Source: Paractinoplanes deccanensis (GTDB lineage Bacteria > Actinomycetota > Actinomycetes > Mycobacteriales > Micromonosporaceae). Taken from it: 64,000 nt of DNA. Both the position numbers and the translations under genes were made by a program. Shown one piece after another: positions 43,977-52,812 of the stretch; positions within the stretch are counted from its first letter, which is position 1, and the number at the start of each line of letters is the position of its first letter. Below the pieces are notes generated by a model. The model was not told the origin of the DNA. It ran no database searches and saw only the letters and a program-made list of their open reading frames with translations. The DNA lies in NCBI RefSeq assembly GCF_016862115.1, contig NZ_BOMI01000178.1:1-64000 (forward strand), written 5' to 3'.

Positions 43977-44078
43977 CCACGACGGCCGCCGTGCGGCGTG
44001 GGCGGCGCCCGGCGCAGTGACCGCGACGGCCGCCGTGCGGCGTGGGCGGCGCCCTGGCGTGACGACCGCGACGGCTGT
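43947..44078 (+). repeat. Three-copy 44-bp tandem repeat
   Basis: Units start at 43947, 43991 and 44035. The first two differ at one base (GTGACCACG versus GTGACCGCG); the third is diverged in its middle. Each begins GTGCGGCGTGGGCGGCGCCC. Unit 1 encodes the last residues and stop of the upstream membrane protein, so the repeat duplicates a gene end, like the 53-bp array at 29790. Confidence 0.88.
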
Positions 44079-44167
44079 CACAATTCCCGTATTCGGGACA
44101 TTTGACTTCGCTGCTGAGGATACTTTTTGCGACCGGATCGACCGCTCGTGAAGAGGAAGCCGCAGCG

Positions 44168-45598
44168 TTGCCCCAGTCGCTCGTCGAGTCCGCTGACCCG
44201 ATCGTGGTCGTTGCCGTGAGCCTCGCGCTCTGCGCGCTGGCGACGGCGGTGCTGCGGCGCAAGGTCAAGCCGGTTGTCGAGGCGGCCGGGCGGGCGGTGC
44301 TCGCCGAGGTGGGCCCGCATGTTCCCGAGAGGCTGCGCCGTGTCGCGGCGCGGTGGTACGAGCGGGTCGATCCGGCCGTCGCCCGGTCCATCCTGGTGGC
44401 GGCGATCGCCGCGGGCATCGCGTGGGCGCTCGCCGAGACGCTGCACCTGACCGGCGCGGTCACCGCGTCCATCTCCGCGATCCTGTCGGTGCACCTGAGC
44501 TCGCACGCCTCGGTGCGGGAGGGCTCCCAGCGCCTGGTCGGCAGCCTCGCCGGCATCGGGTTCGCGGTGGGCGTCTGGGGCGTGTTCGGCCCGAGCCCGG
44601 TGTCGATCGCGGCCATCGCCGGGTGCGGGCTCATCGTCGGCCGGCTGTTGCGCCTCGGTGACGGCGCCGTCGCCGTGCCGGCGACCTCGCTCGGCGTGCT
44701 GGTCGCCGGCAGCGCCGTCACCCAGACGTTTGTCTGGGAGCGGGTCGGTGCGACGGCGCTGGGCATCGTGGTCGGCATGATCCTGTCGCCGCTCGTCGGT
44801 GGGATGACGCCGCTGGAACGGGCTCACCACAAGCTGGCGCACCTGTCCACCGAGATCGCGCGCCTGCTCGGTGACCTCGGGACCGGTGCGGCCCGGGGGT
44901 ACGGCCGGGACCAGGCCGCCCAGTGGCTGGCGCGGTCGCGCGAGCTCGGCGAGACCCTCGGCGAGGCGGTCGACGCGGTGGAGGACCTGGACCGGCAGGC
45001 CCGCTGGTCGCTGACGACCCCGCTCACCGAGGTGGCCCCGGTGCACCACACGTTCCGCGTGCTCGAGCACGGCGTGCAGCAGGTCAACTCGGTGGCGCGG
45101 TCGATGTTCGACGCCGCCGCGGCGCCGCACTGTCCGGGCGTGCCGGACGACATCGGACCTTTGCTCACCGCCGCCTCCGAGGCGTTCGCCGCGCACGCCC
45201 GCCTCGAGACCGACCCGGACGCCGACCCCACCGAGGACGCCGACGACCTGGAGGACCTGCTCGACGGCCTGCGGGAGGCGCGAAAGCAGACGTTGCACAA
45301 GGTGCGCTCCGAGATCGACGACACCGGCGTGCTGGTCCTCACCGGCTCGATCATCACCGACATCGACCGGATGGCCGGCTCGCTGGAACGGTCGGCGCCC
45401 GCGCTCACCGTCGGCGTGCGGGAACCGGGCCCGGGCATCCCGGCGGTCTCCGAGGTCGTGCCCGTGGTGCGTAGCTTCTGGGAGAAGGCAGTGGTCACGA
45501 AGGCGGAGCCGGACCAGGCGGGCCGGCGGCCGGAGCGCAGCGCACGGCGGGCTCCGGCCGCGTCGAAGTGGGCGTACCGGCGGACTCGCCGCCAGTGA
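44168..45598 (+). CDS. FUSC/aromatic-acid-exporter-like membrane protein
   Basis: A 476-residue protein. One N-terminal helix (IVVVAVSLALCALATAVL) precedes a block of five to six helices at about 75-205 (ILVAAIAAGIAWALAETL, SLAGIGFAVGVWGVF, VAVPATSLGVLVAG), followed by a 270-residue cytoplasmic helical domain. This is the layout of FUSC/ArAE proteins that export aromatic or small organic compounds. TTG 44168 has AGAGGAAG upstream; TTG 44102 is also in frame but resembles a promoter element. Substrate unknown. Confidence 0.75.
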   Translation: MPQSLVESADPIVVVAVSLALCALATAVLRRKVKPVVEAAGRAVLAEVGPHVPERLRRVAARWYERVDPAVARSILVAAIAAGIAWALAETLHLTGAVTASISAILSVHLSSHASVREGSQRLVGSLAGIGFAVGVWGVFGPSPVSIAAIAGCGLIVGRLLRLGDGAVAVPATSLGVLVAGSAVTQTFVWERVGATALGIVVGMILSPLVGGMTPLERAHHKLAHLSTEIARLLGDLGTGAARGYGRDQAAQWLARSRELGETLGEAVDAVEDLDRQARWSLTTPLTEVAPVHHTFRVLEHGVQQVNSVARSMFDAAAAPHCPGVPDDIGPLLTAASEAFAAHARLETDPDADPTEDADDLEDLLDGLREARKQTLHKVRSEIDDTGVLVLTGSIITDIDRMAGSLERSAPALTVGVREPGPGIPAVSEVVPVVRSFWEKAVVTKAEPDQAGRRPERSARRAPAASKWAYRRTRRQ

Positions 45599-45604
45599 CG
45601 CGCG

Positions 45605-46603
45605 CTAGAACTTGATCTCGCCCTGGTTGTGGACTCGGGGCAGGAAGTACGCGTTCTGGATCTCGGCGTTGGTGTTGTTGCCGCGCAGTTGCTCCGACCA
45701 GATCATGAAGTACGTCCACTTGGGCTGGCTGTCGAGCAGCGCCGCGGTGGGCACCTTGCCCATCTCGGCGATCGCGATGGGCTTCGTGCCGGCGATCGAC
45801 TGGATCTGCGCGTAGTCGGCGGCCGACGGATAGCTCTTGTACCAGGCGTCGAGGCTGACGACGTCGGCGTAGCCGGCGCCGGGGTAGTAGCTCGCCCAGC
45901 CGCCGGCGGGGTTGTCCTGCACGTTCCACACCCAGATGAGGTTGTCCAGGCCCTGGCTGGTGAAGTAGTCGCGCATCTGCTGGAAGAGCTTCAGCGAGCC
46001 GTTGGCGCCGGGCCGGTGGCCCCACCAGTTCCAGCTCTCGTTCATCTCGTGGAAGGGGCGCCACAGCACCGGGATGCCGGCGTCCTTGAGCTGCCGGAGG
46101 TACGGGACGACGGCGGCCATGCGGCTGCGCCAGGTGTTGCTGAGCGCGGTGCCGCCGGTGACGATCTGCTGGAACTGGGCGTCGCTGACCGTGGTCTTGA
46201 CGCCGCCCTCGAAGTCGCACGTGGCGCCGACCGTGGGGGAGCAGGCGTGCCAGGTGAGTGCGACGAGCGATCCGTTCGCCCACTCGGTCCTGGCTTGGTT
46301 GATCACGCTCTGCCGGTTGGCGATGTCGGCCGAGGTGAACATCATGTCGCCGCCCCAGAGGCCGGGCCACTGGCCGGTGATGTCGTGCACCTGCCGGGTG
46401 TACTGGCCGGGCGAGGTGGCGGGCTCCTTGTTGTGCTGGCCGCTGACGATGTGGTTGCCGGTGATCGTCTTCAGGTAGTTGATCACCGTGGTCTTCGGCG
46501 CCGGCGCGAAGGTGTCGGCGGGTATGGCGTGGGCCGGGCCGGTCAAGGCGGCCGAGGCAACCACCGCCGTCAGCGCGGCGGCGGGGATGCGGGGGACTTT
46601 CAC
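45605..46603 (-). CDS. Secreted GH26 beta-mannanase
   Basis: A 332-residue endo-beta-1,4-mannanase. It starts at GTG 46603 with AGGAGGTCC upstream and has a signal peptide ending AHA at about 26. The acid/base Glu186 is in WRPFHEMNE and the nucleophile Glu280 in IAIAEMGKVP; GDMMFTS and LTWHACSP are further GH26 hallmarks. It cuts mannan, glucomannan or galactomannan outside the cell. No carbohydrate-binding module is attached, unlike many actinomycete mannanases. It is divergent from the sugar ABC operon, with which it should be co-regulated. Confidence 0.94.
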   Translation of the reverse strand: MKVPRIPAAALTAVVASAALTGPAHAIPADTFAPAPKTTVINYLKTITGNHIVSGQHNKEPATSPGQYTRQVHDITGQWPGLWGGDMMFTSADIANRQSVINQARTEWANGSLVALTWHACSPTVGATCDFEGGVKTTVSDAQFQQIVTGGTALSNTWRSRMAAVVPYLRQLKDAGIPVLWRPFHEMNESWNWWGHRPGANGSLKLFQQMRDYFTSQGLDNLIWVWNVQDNPAGGWASYYPGAGYADVVSLDAWYKSYPSAADYAQIQSIAGTKPIAIAEMGKVPTAALLDSQPKWTYFMIWSEQLRGNNTNAEIQNAYFLPRVHNQGEIKF

Positions 46604-46643
46604 GGGGAGGACCTCCTGGGGATCGGGGATCGGCGGTCCTCCC

Positions 46644-46672
46644 TTTCTAGTGCTCTGCTTCGATGCCGTCAA
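46644..46672 (-). promoter_or_regulatory. Promoter of the mannanase gene
   Basis: On the minus strand, TTGACG (46672-46667), a 17-bp spacer and TAGAAA (46649-46644) precede the gene. An AT-rich block (TTAGTTTATTTATGTAAG) adjoins the -35 box upstream. A similar block precedes the opposite promoter, so a common regulator is likely. Confidence 0.6.
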
Positions 46673-46735
46673 GACTTACATAAATAAACTAAGAAAACTG
46701 AGAAGCCCCGTGATCTGGGCAAACGACGGCCAGAC

Positions 46736-46789
46736 TTAAATTTAATTAGTAATCTAATCTTGACATGGCGGTAACGGCCGCCCCATGCT
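46736..46789 (+). promoter_or_regulatory. Promoter and operator region of the sugar ABC operon
   Basis: TTGACA (46760-46765) with an 18-bp spacer and CATGCT (46784-46789) forms the promoter. Just upstream are the palindrome TTAAATTTAA (46736-46745) and the inverted repeat ATTAG-TAAT-CTAAT (46745-46758). AT-rich dyads of this kind are typical of ROK-family sites; the ROK gene at 55076 is the nearest candidate. Confidence 0.55.
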
Positions 46790-46846
46790 GGGCGCTCCCG
46801 AGCGGCGAAGGCCGCCGGGATCCATTCTCAGCGGACGGACCTCAAC

Positions 46847-48163
46847 ATGATCGATAGACGGCACTTCCTCGGTATCGGCGCCGCCGCCACGCTCGCCCTG
46901 GTGGCCGGCTGCACCGGCGGGGCCGGCGACGACGACACCGGCGCGGCCGGCGACTTCTCCGGCGACGTCAAGGGCTCCATCACCGTTCTCACCAACCGCA
47001 CCGACCTGGTGGACACCACGCTGGCGGAGTACGCGAAGAAGTTCAGCGCCGAGCACCCCGGCACCACCGTCCAGTTCCAGGCCGTCACGAACTACGAGGG
47101 CGACGTCACCACGCAACTCAGCGGCGGCGACTACGGCGACGTGCTGCTGATCCCCAACAGCGTCGCCCGTCCCGAGCTCGGCCAGTTCTTCGAGCCGCTG
47201 GGCACCGTGGACGAGCTCGCGAAGAAGTACCGCTTCACCGACGAGAAGGCGTACGAGGGTCAGGTCTATGGCCTGTCCCTGGGCGGCATCGCCAAGGGCC
47301 TCGTGGTCAACAAGAAGGTCTGGGCGGACGCCGGGATCACCGCGCCGCCGAAGACGCCGGAGGAGTTCCTCGCCGGCCTCCAGGCGATCAAGCAGAGGAC
47401 CGGCGCGATCCCGTACTACACGAACTACAAGGACGGCTGGCCGCTCAGCGAGTTCAACAACCAGCGCGGCATCCTGAACCAGCCGGACATCAACGACAGG
47501 TTCCCCGAGGACGCGTCGCCGTGGCAGCCCGGCAAGATCCAGTACCTCACCGACGGCTTGCTCTACGACATCGTCCACAACGGCCTCAGCGAGAAGGACC
47601 CGCTGACGACCAACTGGGAGAGCTCCAAGCCGATGCTGGCCACCGGCAAGACGGCGGCGATGCTGCTCGGCTCGTGGGCGGTGCCGCAGATGCAGGCCGC
47701 GGCGAAGACGGCGAACGTCAGCCCGGACGACATCGCGCTCTGGCCGTTCCCGTACCAGAAGGACGGCAAGTTCCACGCCCAGATCACCGGCGACTACTCC
47801 GCGGCGGTCAGCAAGAGCTCCGGGAACAAGGCGACCGCGAAGGCCTTCCTCGACTGGTTCGTCAACGAGTCCGGGTTCGCGGCCGGGCAGCAGGCGATCC
47901 CGACCGCGCTCAGCCAGCCGATGCCGAAGGTGATCCAGGACTTCGAGAACGCCGGCGTGGAGCTGCTCAGCCTCCCGGCGGCGACCACGAACAGCGGCAA
48001 GGAGGACGAGATCATCAAGGAGTCCGAGATCGACCTGGCCGGCAACATCTACCGGCAGAAGCTCGTCGACATCGCGCGCGGCGCCGCGAAGGGCGACAAG
48101 GACTCGTACTTCGCCGACCTGAACAAGCGCTGGGGCGCCGCCCGGTCGAAGGTCATGAAGTGA
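46847..48163 (+). CDS. ABC sugar-binding lipoprotein, probably for manno-oligosaccharides
   Basis: A 438-residue cluster-B-type solute-binding protein. The first 24 residues are a lipoprotein signal (DRRHFLGIGAAATLALVAGC) with lipobox LVAGC. The mature protein has GSITVLTNRTDLVD, YGDVLLIPNS, YGLSLGGIAKGLVVNKKVW and MLLGSWAVPQM, typical of the family 1 sugar-binding proteins. Context (GH26 mannanase and GH2 beta-mannosidase) suggests that it binds manno-oligosaccharides. Its stop overlaps the permease GTG. It heads a four-gene operon. Confidence 0.92.
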   Translation: MIDRRHFLGIGAAATLALVAGCTGGAGDDDTGAAGDFSGDVKGSITVLTNRTDLVDTTLAEYAKKFSAEHPGTTVQFQAVTNYEGDVTTQLSGGDYGDVLLIPNSVARPELGQFFEPLGTVDELAKKYRFTDEKAYEGQVYGLSLGGIAKGLVVNKKVWADAGITAPPKTPEEFLAGLQAIKQRTGAIPYYTNYKDGWPLSEFNNQRGILNQPDINDRFPEDASPWQPGKIQYLTDGLLYDIVHNGLSEKDPLTTNWESSKPMLATGKTAAMLLGSWAVPQMQAAAKTANVSPDDIALWPFPYQKDGKFHAQITGDYSAAVSKSSGNKATAKAFLDWFVNESGFAAGQQAIPTALSQPMPKVIQDFENAGVELLSLPAATTNSGKEDEIIKESEIDLAGNIYRQKLVDIARGAAKGDKDSYFADLNKRWGAARSKVMK

Positions 48164-49008
48164 CCCGAAGGCGCAGCCCCTGGCTGTACCTCGCTCCCGC
48201 GCTGATCCTGCTGATCACCTTCACGTACGTGCCGGTCGGCAACATGATCTGGTACAGCTTCCACAGCTGGGACGGGCTGAAGCCGGCGATGGAGCCCGTC
48301 GGTCTGGGCAACTACGTCCGGGTCTTCACCGACGAGCAGTACTGGCGGGTCTTCCTGATCAGCCTCTACTACTTCGCGGCGTCGTTCGCGCAGATCGCGA
48401 TCGCCCTGTATTTCGCGGTGATCCTGTCGTTCAGCACCCGGTTCCGCAATCTGTTCAAGGGCATCCTGTTCTTCCCGTACCTCCTCAACGGCGTCGCCGT
48501 CGGCTTCGTCTTCCTCTATTTCTTCCAGCCGGGCGGCACGCTCGACACGCTTCTCGGCGGCCACACCCCGCTGTGGCTGGGTGACCCGGACGTCGCCAAC
48601 TTCTCCCTGGCCGGTACGTCGGTCTGGCGCTTCACCGGGCTCACCTTCGTGCTGTTCCTCGGCGCGATCCAGTCCATCCCGGGCGAGATCTACGAGGCCG
48701 CCGAGATCGACGGCGCGAACCGGTGGCACCAGGTCCGGCACATCATCGTGCCCGGCATCAAACGCATCATCAGCCTGTCCTTCATCCTGGCGATCTCCGG
48801 CAGCCTGTCGGCCTTCGAGATCCCGTTCATCATGACCGGCGGCGCCAACGGCACCACGACGTTCGTCATCCAGGCGTACCAGACCGCCTTCGGATTCCGG
48901 AAGATCGGGCTCGCCTCGGCGATGGCGGTGGTGCTGCTGCTGATCGTCCTGCTGGTCACGTGGATCCAGCGCCGCCTGGTGCCGGACGAGGAGGTGACCC
49001 TCTCGTGA
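48160..49008 (+). CDS. Sugar ABC transporter permease (MalF-like)
   Basis: A 282-residue permease starting at GTG 48160 inside the previous stop. Six membrane helices begin with WLYLAPALILLITFTYVPVGNMIWYSF. The EAA loop is EIYEAAEIDGANRWHQVRHIIVPGIK, which contacts the ATPase. No ATPase gene is in the operon, so a shared MsiK-type ATPase elsewhere in the genome is expected, as is usual for actinobacterial sugar importers. It forms a heterodimer with the next gene product. Confidence 0.93.
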   Translation: MTRRRSPWLYLAPALILLITFTYVPVGNMIWYSFHSWDGLKPAMEPVGLGNYVRVFTDEQYWRVFLISLYYFAASFAQIAIALYFAVILSFSTRFRNLFKGILFFPYLLNGVAVGFVFLYFFQPGGTLDTLLGGHTPLWLGDPDVANFSLAGTSVWRFTGLTFVLFLGAIQSIPGEIYEAAEIDGANRWHQVRHIIVPGIKRIISLSFILAISGSLSAFEIPFIMTGGANGTTTFVIQAYQTAFGFRKIGLASAMAVVLLLIVLLVTWIQRRLVPDEEVTLS

Positions 49009-49820
49009 TCCCCCGGATCGGGAAGTACGCGTCCCTCGTGCTCGCCTCGTTCGTGGTGCTCGTTCCGCTCGTGGTGGTGCTGTTCGCCTCGTTCAAGACG
49101 CATGCCGAATATGCGAGCACCGGGCCGCTGACCCCGCCGCGGAACTGGCTGAACTTCGCCAACTTCGCCACGGCCTGGTCACACGGGCACATGCTGCGCG
49201 GCTTCGTGAACACCACGATCATCCTGGTGGTGTCGCTGGCCGGCACGATCGCCGTTGGCACGCTGGCCGCGTACGCCATCAGCCGTTTCTCGTTTCCGTT
49301 CAAGCGTCTCGTGCTGGGGCTCTTCCTGGTCGCGGCGCTGGTGCCCGGAGTCACCACCCAGGTGGCGACCTATCAGATCGTCAAGTCGATGGGCCTGGTG
49401 GACACGCTCGGCTCGGCCGTCGTGCTCTTCCTGGGCACCGACATCGTGTCCATCTACATCTTCATCCAGTTCATCCAGTCCATTCCGAGGAGCCTCGACG
49501 AGGCCGCCGTGCTCGACGGGGCGTCCCGGTTCACCGTCTACCGCAGGGTGATCCTGCCGTTGATGAAACCGGCCATCGCGACCGTCGTGATCATCAAGGG
49601 CATCGCGATCTACAACGAGTTCTACATCCCGTTCCTCTACCTGCGCTCACCCGGCCTGAATGTCATCTCGACGGCGCTGTTCCGCTTCAAGGGGCCGTAC
49701 GGCGCGCAATGGGAGACGATCGCGGCCTGCACGATGATCGTGATCATTCCGACCGTCGTGGTCTTCCTGGTGTTGCAGCGCTTCATCTACAACGGCGTCA
49801 CCGCCGGAGCGACCAAATAA
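49005..49820 (+). CDS. Sugar ABC transporter permease (MalG-like)
   Basis: A 271-residue permease starting at GTG 49005, overlapping the previous stop by four bases. Six helices; the EAA loop is SLDEAAVLDGASRFTVYRRVILPLMKP, and FASFKTHAEY near the N-terminus is typical of MalG relatives. With the preceding permease it forms the translocation channel for the oligosaccharide bound by the lipoprotein. Confidence 0.93.
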   Translation: MIPRIGKYASLVLASFVVLVPLVVVLFASFKTHAEYASTGPLTPPRNWLNFANFATAWSHGHMLRGFVNTTIILVVSLAGTIAVGTLAAYAISRFSFPFKRLVLGLFLVAALVPGVTTQVATYQIVKSMGLVDTLGSAVVLFLGTDIVSIYIFIQFIQSIPRSLDEAAVLDGASRFTVYRRVILPLMKPAIATVVIIKGIAIYNEFYIPFLYLRSPGLNVISTALFRFKGPYGAQWETIAACTMIVIIPTVVVFLVLQRFIYNGVTAGATK

Positions 49821-49836
49821 GAGAAAGGACGTGCGC

Positions 49837-52212
49837 ATGCTGCACGCACAGGACCTCGGCGGTACGTGGGAACTGCGGGCCGACGCGGTGGATCCGCTCC
49901 CGGCCTCCGTTCCCGGATGTGTCCACGTCGATCTGCTGAACGGCGGTCTGATCCCGGACCCGTTCCTCGACGACAACGAGAAGGCGGTCGCCTGGATCGG
50001 GCGCACCGATTGGCGCTACAGCCGGGACATCGCCTGGGACGGGCCCGCGCACGAGCGCATCGACCTGGTCTTCGAGGGTCTCGACACGGTGGCGTCGGCC
50101 GAGCTGGGCGGCGTCGCCCTCGGCTCGTCCCGCAACATGCACCGCACCTATCGGTACGACGTCACGGCGAAGCCCGCGGGCGAGCTGGTCGTGCGTTTCG
50201 CGTCGGCGTACACCGAGGCGGAACGCGTACGGGATCTGCTCGGCCCGCGGGCCAACGCCTACCCCGAGCCGTTCAACTTCATCCGCAAGATGGCCTGCTC
50301 GTTCGGCTGGGACTGGGGCCCGACGCTGGTCACCGCCGGCATCTGGCGCCCGGTGCGGCTGGAGGGCTGGAGCACGGCCCGCATCGCCGCCGTCCGTCCC
50401 CTCGCTACCTACGACGGCGCCGGCCGGCTCGACCTGACCGTCGACGTCGAGCGCACCCGCGAGCGTGACCTGCGTGCCCGGGTGCTGCTCGACGAACGCG
50501 AGATCGCCACGCTCGATCTGCCGGGCGGCGTCACCTCCGCCCGGAAAGCCGTCGAGGCCGGCTGGGTAAAGCCGTGGAACCCGCGCGGTTACGGCGAGCC
50601 GGCGCTCCACGAGCTGACCGTCGAGCTGCTCGACGGCGACGACGTGCTCGACCGGTGGCAGCGCCGCACCGGCTTCCGGACGGCCGCTGTCGACCGTACC
50701 GGCGAGGGATTCGTCTTTCACGTCAACGGGTCGCCGGTGCAGATCAAGGGCGTCAACTGGATCCCGGACGACATCTTCCCGGCCCGGATGACCCGCGAGC
50801 GGTACGAGCGCCGGCTGCGCGAGGCGGCCGGCGCCGGCCTCAACCTGATCCGCGTCTGGGGCGGCGGCCTCTACGAGAGCCGCGACTTCTACGAGGTCTG
50901 CGACGAACTCGGCCTGATGGTGTGGCAGGACTTCCTGTTCGCCTGCGCCGACTATCCCGAGGAGGAGCCGCTCTTCTCCGAGGTGGTGGCCGAGGCGCGG
51001 GAGAACGTGACCCGCCTGGCGCCGCACCCCAGCCTGATCACCTGGAGTGGCAACAACGAGAACCTGTGGCTGCACGAGCCGTCCGGCGACGTGAGCTGGG
51101 GCGAGAAGTACTACCTCGAGACGCTGCCGGCCATCGTCGCCGAGCTGGACCCGACCCGGCCGTACCAGGCGGGCAGCCCGTGGTCCGGCTCGTGGGATCA
51201 CCTGCCGAACGACCCGGCCTTCGGCACCTTCCACTCCTGGGAGGTGTGGAACCGCGAGGACTACCCGCACTACCGCGACTCGGCGCCGCGGTTCGTGGCC
51301 GAGTTCGGCTGGCAGGCCCCGCCGGCGTGGACGACGCTGCGCGAAGCGGTCTCCGACGACCCGCTGCTGCCGGACTCGCCCGGCGTGCTGCACCACCAGA
51401 AGGCCGAGGACGGCAACGGCAAGCTGGCCCGCGGCCTGGCCCCGCACTTTCCCGAGCCCACCAGCACCGAGGCTTGGCACTACCTAACCCAGCTCAATCA
51501 GGTACGGGCGGTCACCACCGGCGTCGAGCATTGGCGCTCGCACTGGCCGCACACCGGCGGCACGATCCTGTGGCAGCTCAACGACCTGTGGCCGGTCACC
51601 TCGTGGTCGGCGATCGACGGCGCCGGCCGGCACAAACCCCTTTACCACGCCATGAAGCAGCTGTACGCCGAGCGCGCGCTCACCGTCCAGCCGCGCGACG
51701 GCGGCCTGGTCGTGGCCGTCCTCAACGACCACCCCGCCGAGTGGAGCGGCACCCTGCTGCTGGAGCGCCAGGACACCGGCGGCACGGTCCTCGCCACCAC
51801 CACCCGGCAGATCACCGTGGCGCCGCGGTCGGTGACCACCGTCCCGGTGCCGGCCGGCGTGTCCGAGTTCGGGGACCCGGCCGCCGAGCTGCTGGCCGTC
51901 CGGATCGACGACGTGCGCGCGCTGTGGTTCGCGGTGGAGGACCGCGACTTCACCCACGACGACCCGGGCCTCACCGCCGAGGTCGCGACCGTGCCGGGTG
52001 GCCTCGACGTCCACGTGCGGGCGGTGGGCCTCGCCCGCGACGTGCTGCTGCAGGCCGACCGCATCCACCCGTCGGCCACCGTCGACAGCGGTTTCGTGAC
52101 CCTCCTGCCCGGCGAGTCGGCCGTGTTCCGCGTCCGCGCGCCGATCGAGCTGGACCCCGGCGCCGTCAAGGCGCCCTGGGTGCTCACCTCCCTCTCGGAG
52201 GTTCTGCGATGA
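49837..52212 (+). CDS. GH2 beta-mannosidase, cytoplasmic
   Basis: A 791-residue GH2 enzyme. The N-terminal sugar-binding domain has GTWELRA, VPGCVHVDLL and FNFIRKMACSFGWDWGP, which is diagnostic of beta-mannosidases. The catalytic domain has the acid/base Glu408 in WSGNNEN and the nucleophile Glu489 in AEFGWQ. There is no signal peptide, so it acts on imported manno-oligosaccharides, releasing mannose from the non-reducing end. ATG 49837 is 7 bases from GAAAGGA; GTG 49831 is too close. It is the last gene of the ABC operon. Confidence 0.95.
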   Translation: MLHAQDLGGTWELRADAVDPLPASVPGCVHVDLLNGGLIPDPFLDDNEKAVAWIGRTDWRYSRDIAWDGPAHERIDLVFEGLDTVASAELGGVALGSSRNMHRTYRYDVTAKPAGELVVRFASAYTEAERVRDLLGPRANAYPEPFNFIRKMACSFGWDWGPTLVTAGIWRPVRLEGWSTARIAAVRPLATYDGAGRLDLTVDVERTRERDLRARVLLDEREIATLDLPGGVTSARKAVEAGWVKPWNPRGYGEPALHELTVELLDGDDVLDRWQRRTGFRTAAVDRTGEGFVFHVNGSPVQIKGVNWIPDDIFPARMTRERYERRLREAAGAGLNLIRVWGGGLYESRDFYEVCDELGLMVWQDFLFACADYPEEEPLFSEVVAEARENVTRLAPHPSLITWSGNNENLWLHEPSGDVSWGEKYYLETLPAIVAELDPTRPYQAGSPWSGSWDHLPNDPAFGTFHSWEVWNREDYPHYRDSAPRFVAEFGWQAPPAWTTLREAVSDDPLLPDSPGVLHHQKAEDGNGKLARGLAPHFPEPTSTEAWHYLTQLNQVRAVTTGVEHWRSHWPHTGGTILWQLNDLWPVTSWSAIDGAGRHKPLYHAMKQLYAERALTVQPRDGGLVVAVLNDHPAEWSGTLLLERQDTGGTVLATTTRQITVAPRSVTTVPVPAGVSEFGDPAAELLAVRIDDVRALWFAVEDRDFTHDDPGLTAEVATVPGGLDVHVRAVGLARDVLLQADRIHPSATVDSGFVTLLPGESAVFRVRAPIELDPGAVKAPWVLTSLSEVLR

Positions 52213-52244
52213 GGCTCAGGCGCGTCTTCGCCGCGGCCTCGCCG

Positions 52245-52727
52245 TCAAAGCAGTCTCGTTCCGCTGGGACGAGGGCCGGCGGCGGCTTCGATGGCCGACT
52301 TGAAGTCGGGGGCGGCCCCGATCTGGGCGAGCAGCACGTTCGCCGAGTTGTAGCAGTTGAACCGTTCGACTTTGCCGGCGCGCAGGTACCAAAGGTCCGC
52401 CGTCGGCACGTCGATCCGGTTTCGGGTCGGCAGGATCTCACCGATCGGGGTCGGGAAGGCACCGAGATGCGTTCCCTGAATGCGGAGTTCGACGGCGACG
52501 ACATCGCCGAGCGCATGGACGTCGAGCAGTTCGCGGTGCACGTCGGGGAAAACGCCGGCGAAGCCCTGCAATGCCAGGGGGATCTGGTCTCCGCGGAAGG
52601 TCAGCGCATTGGGCATGTCGTTGAACGTGCCGTCCTCGGCGAACAGGGCGCGGAATGCGTCTCCGTCGAGGACGTCTCCTTCTGCCAGCCGGTACGCCTC
52701 GCGAACAATCTCTTCGTTACTTCTCAC
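52245..52727 (-). CDS. SnoaL-like (NTF2 fold) protein
   Basis: A 160-residue SnoaL-like polyketide cyclase-family protein starting at GTG 52727 with AAGGAG upstream. Features are EEIVREAYRLAEGDVLDGDAFRALFAEDGTF, FPDVHRELLDVHALGDVVAVEL and RNRIDVPTADLWYLRAGKV. The NTF2-like cone binds small ligands; members include cyclases, isomerases and ester hydrolases. It is divergent from the TetR at 52813, which likely controls it, and convergent with the beta-mannosidase. Confidence 0.88.
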   Translation of the reverse strand: MRSNEEIVREAYRLAEGDVLDGDAFRALFAEDGTFNDMPNALTFRGDQIPLALQGFAGVFPDVHRELLDVHALGDVVAVELRIQGTHLGAFPTPIGEILPTRNRIDVPTADLWYLRAGKVERFNCYNSANVLLAQIGAAPDFKSAIEAAAGPRPSGTRLL

Positions 52728-52778
52728 GCCTGCTTCTCCTTACTGCCCCGCTGTCGATTTCATCAACGTAGCAAGTTT

Positions 52779-52800
52779 TTGACCATGTGGTCCATAACGT
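52779..52800. promoter_or_regulatory. Candidate TetR operator
   Basis: GACCA-TG-TGGTC (52781-52792) is an inverted repeat with 5-bp arms in the divergent region, overlapping TTGACC (52779-52784). TAACGT at 52795-52800 may be a -10 element for the TetR gene. Confidence 0.45.
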
Positions 52801-52812
52801 ATGCTTGCTCAC

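Noticed and set aside
44102..44167. Upstream TTG start for the FUSC-like protein
   Set aside because: TTGACT at 44102 resembles a promoter element and has no ribosome site; TTG 44168 has AGAGGAAG at proper spacing.
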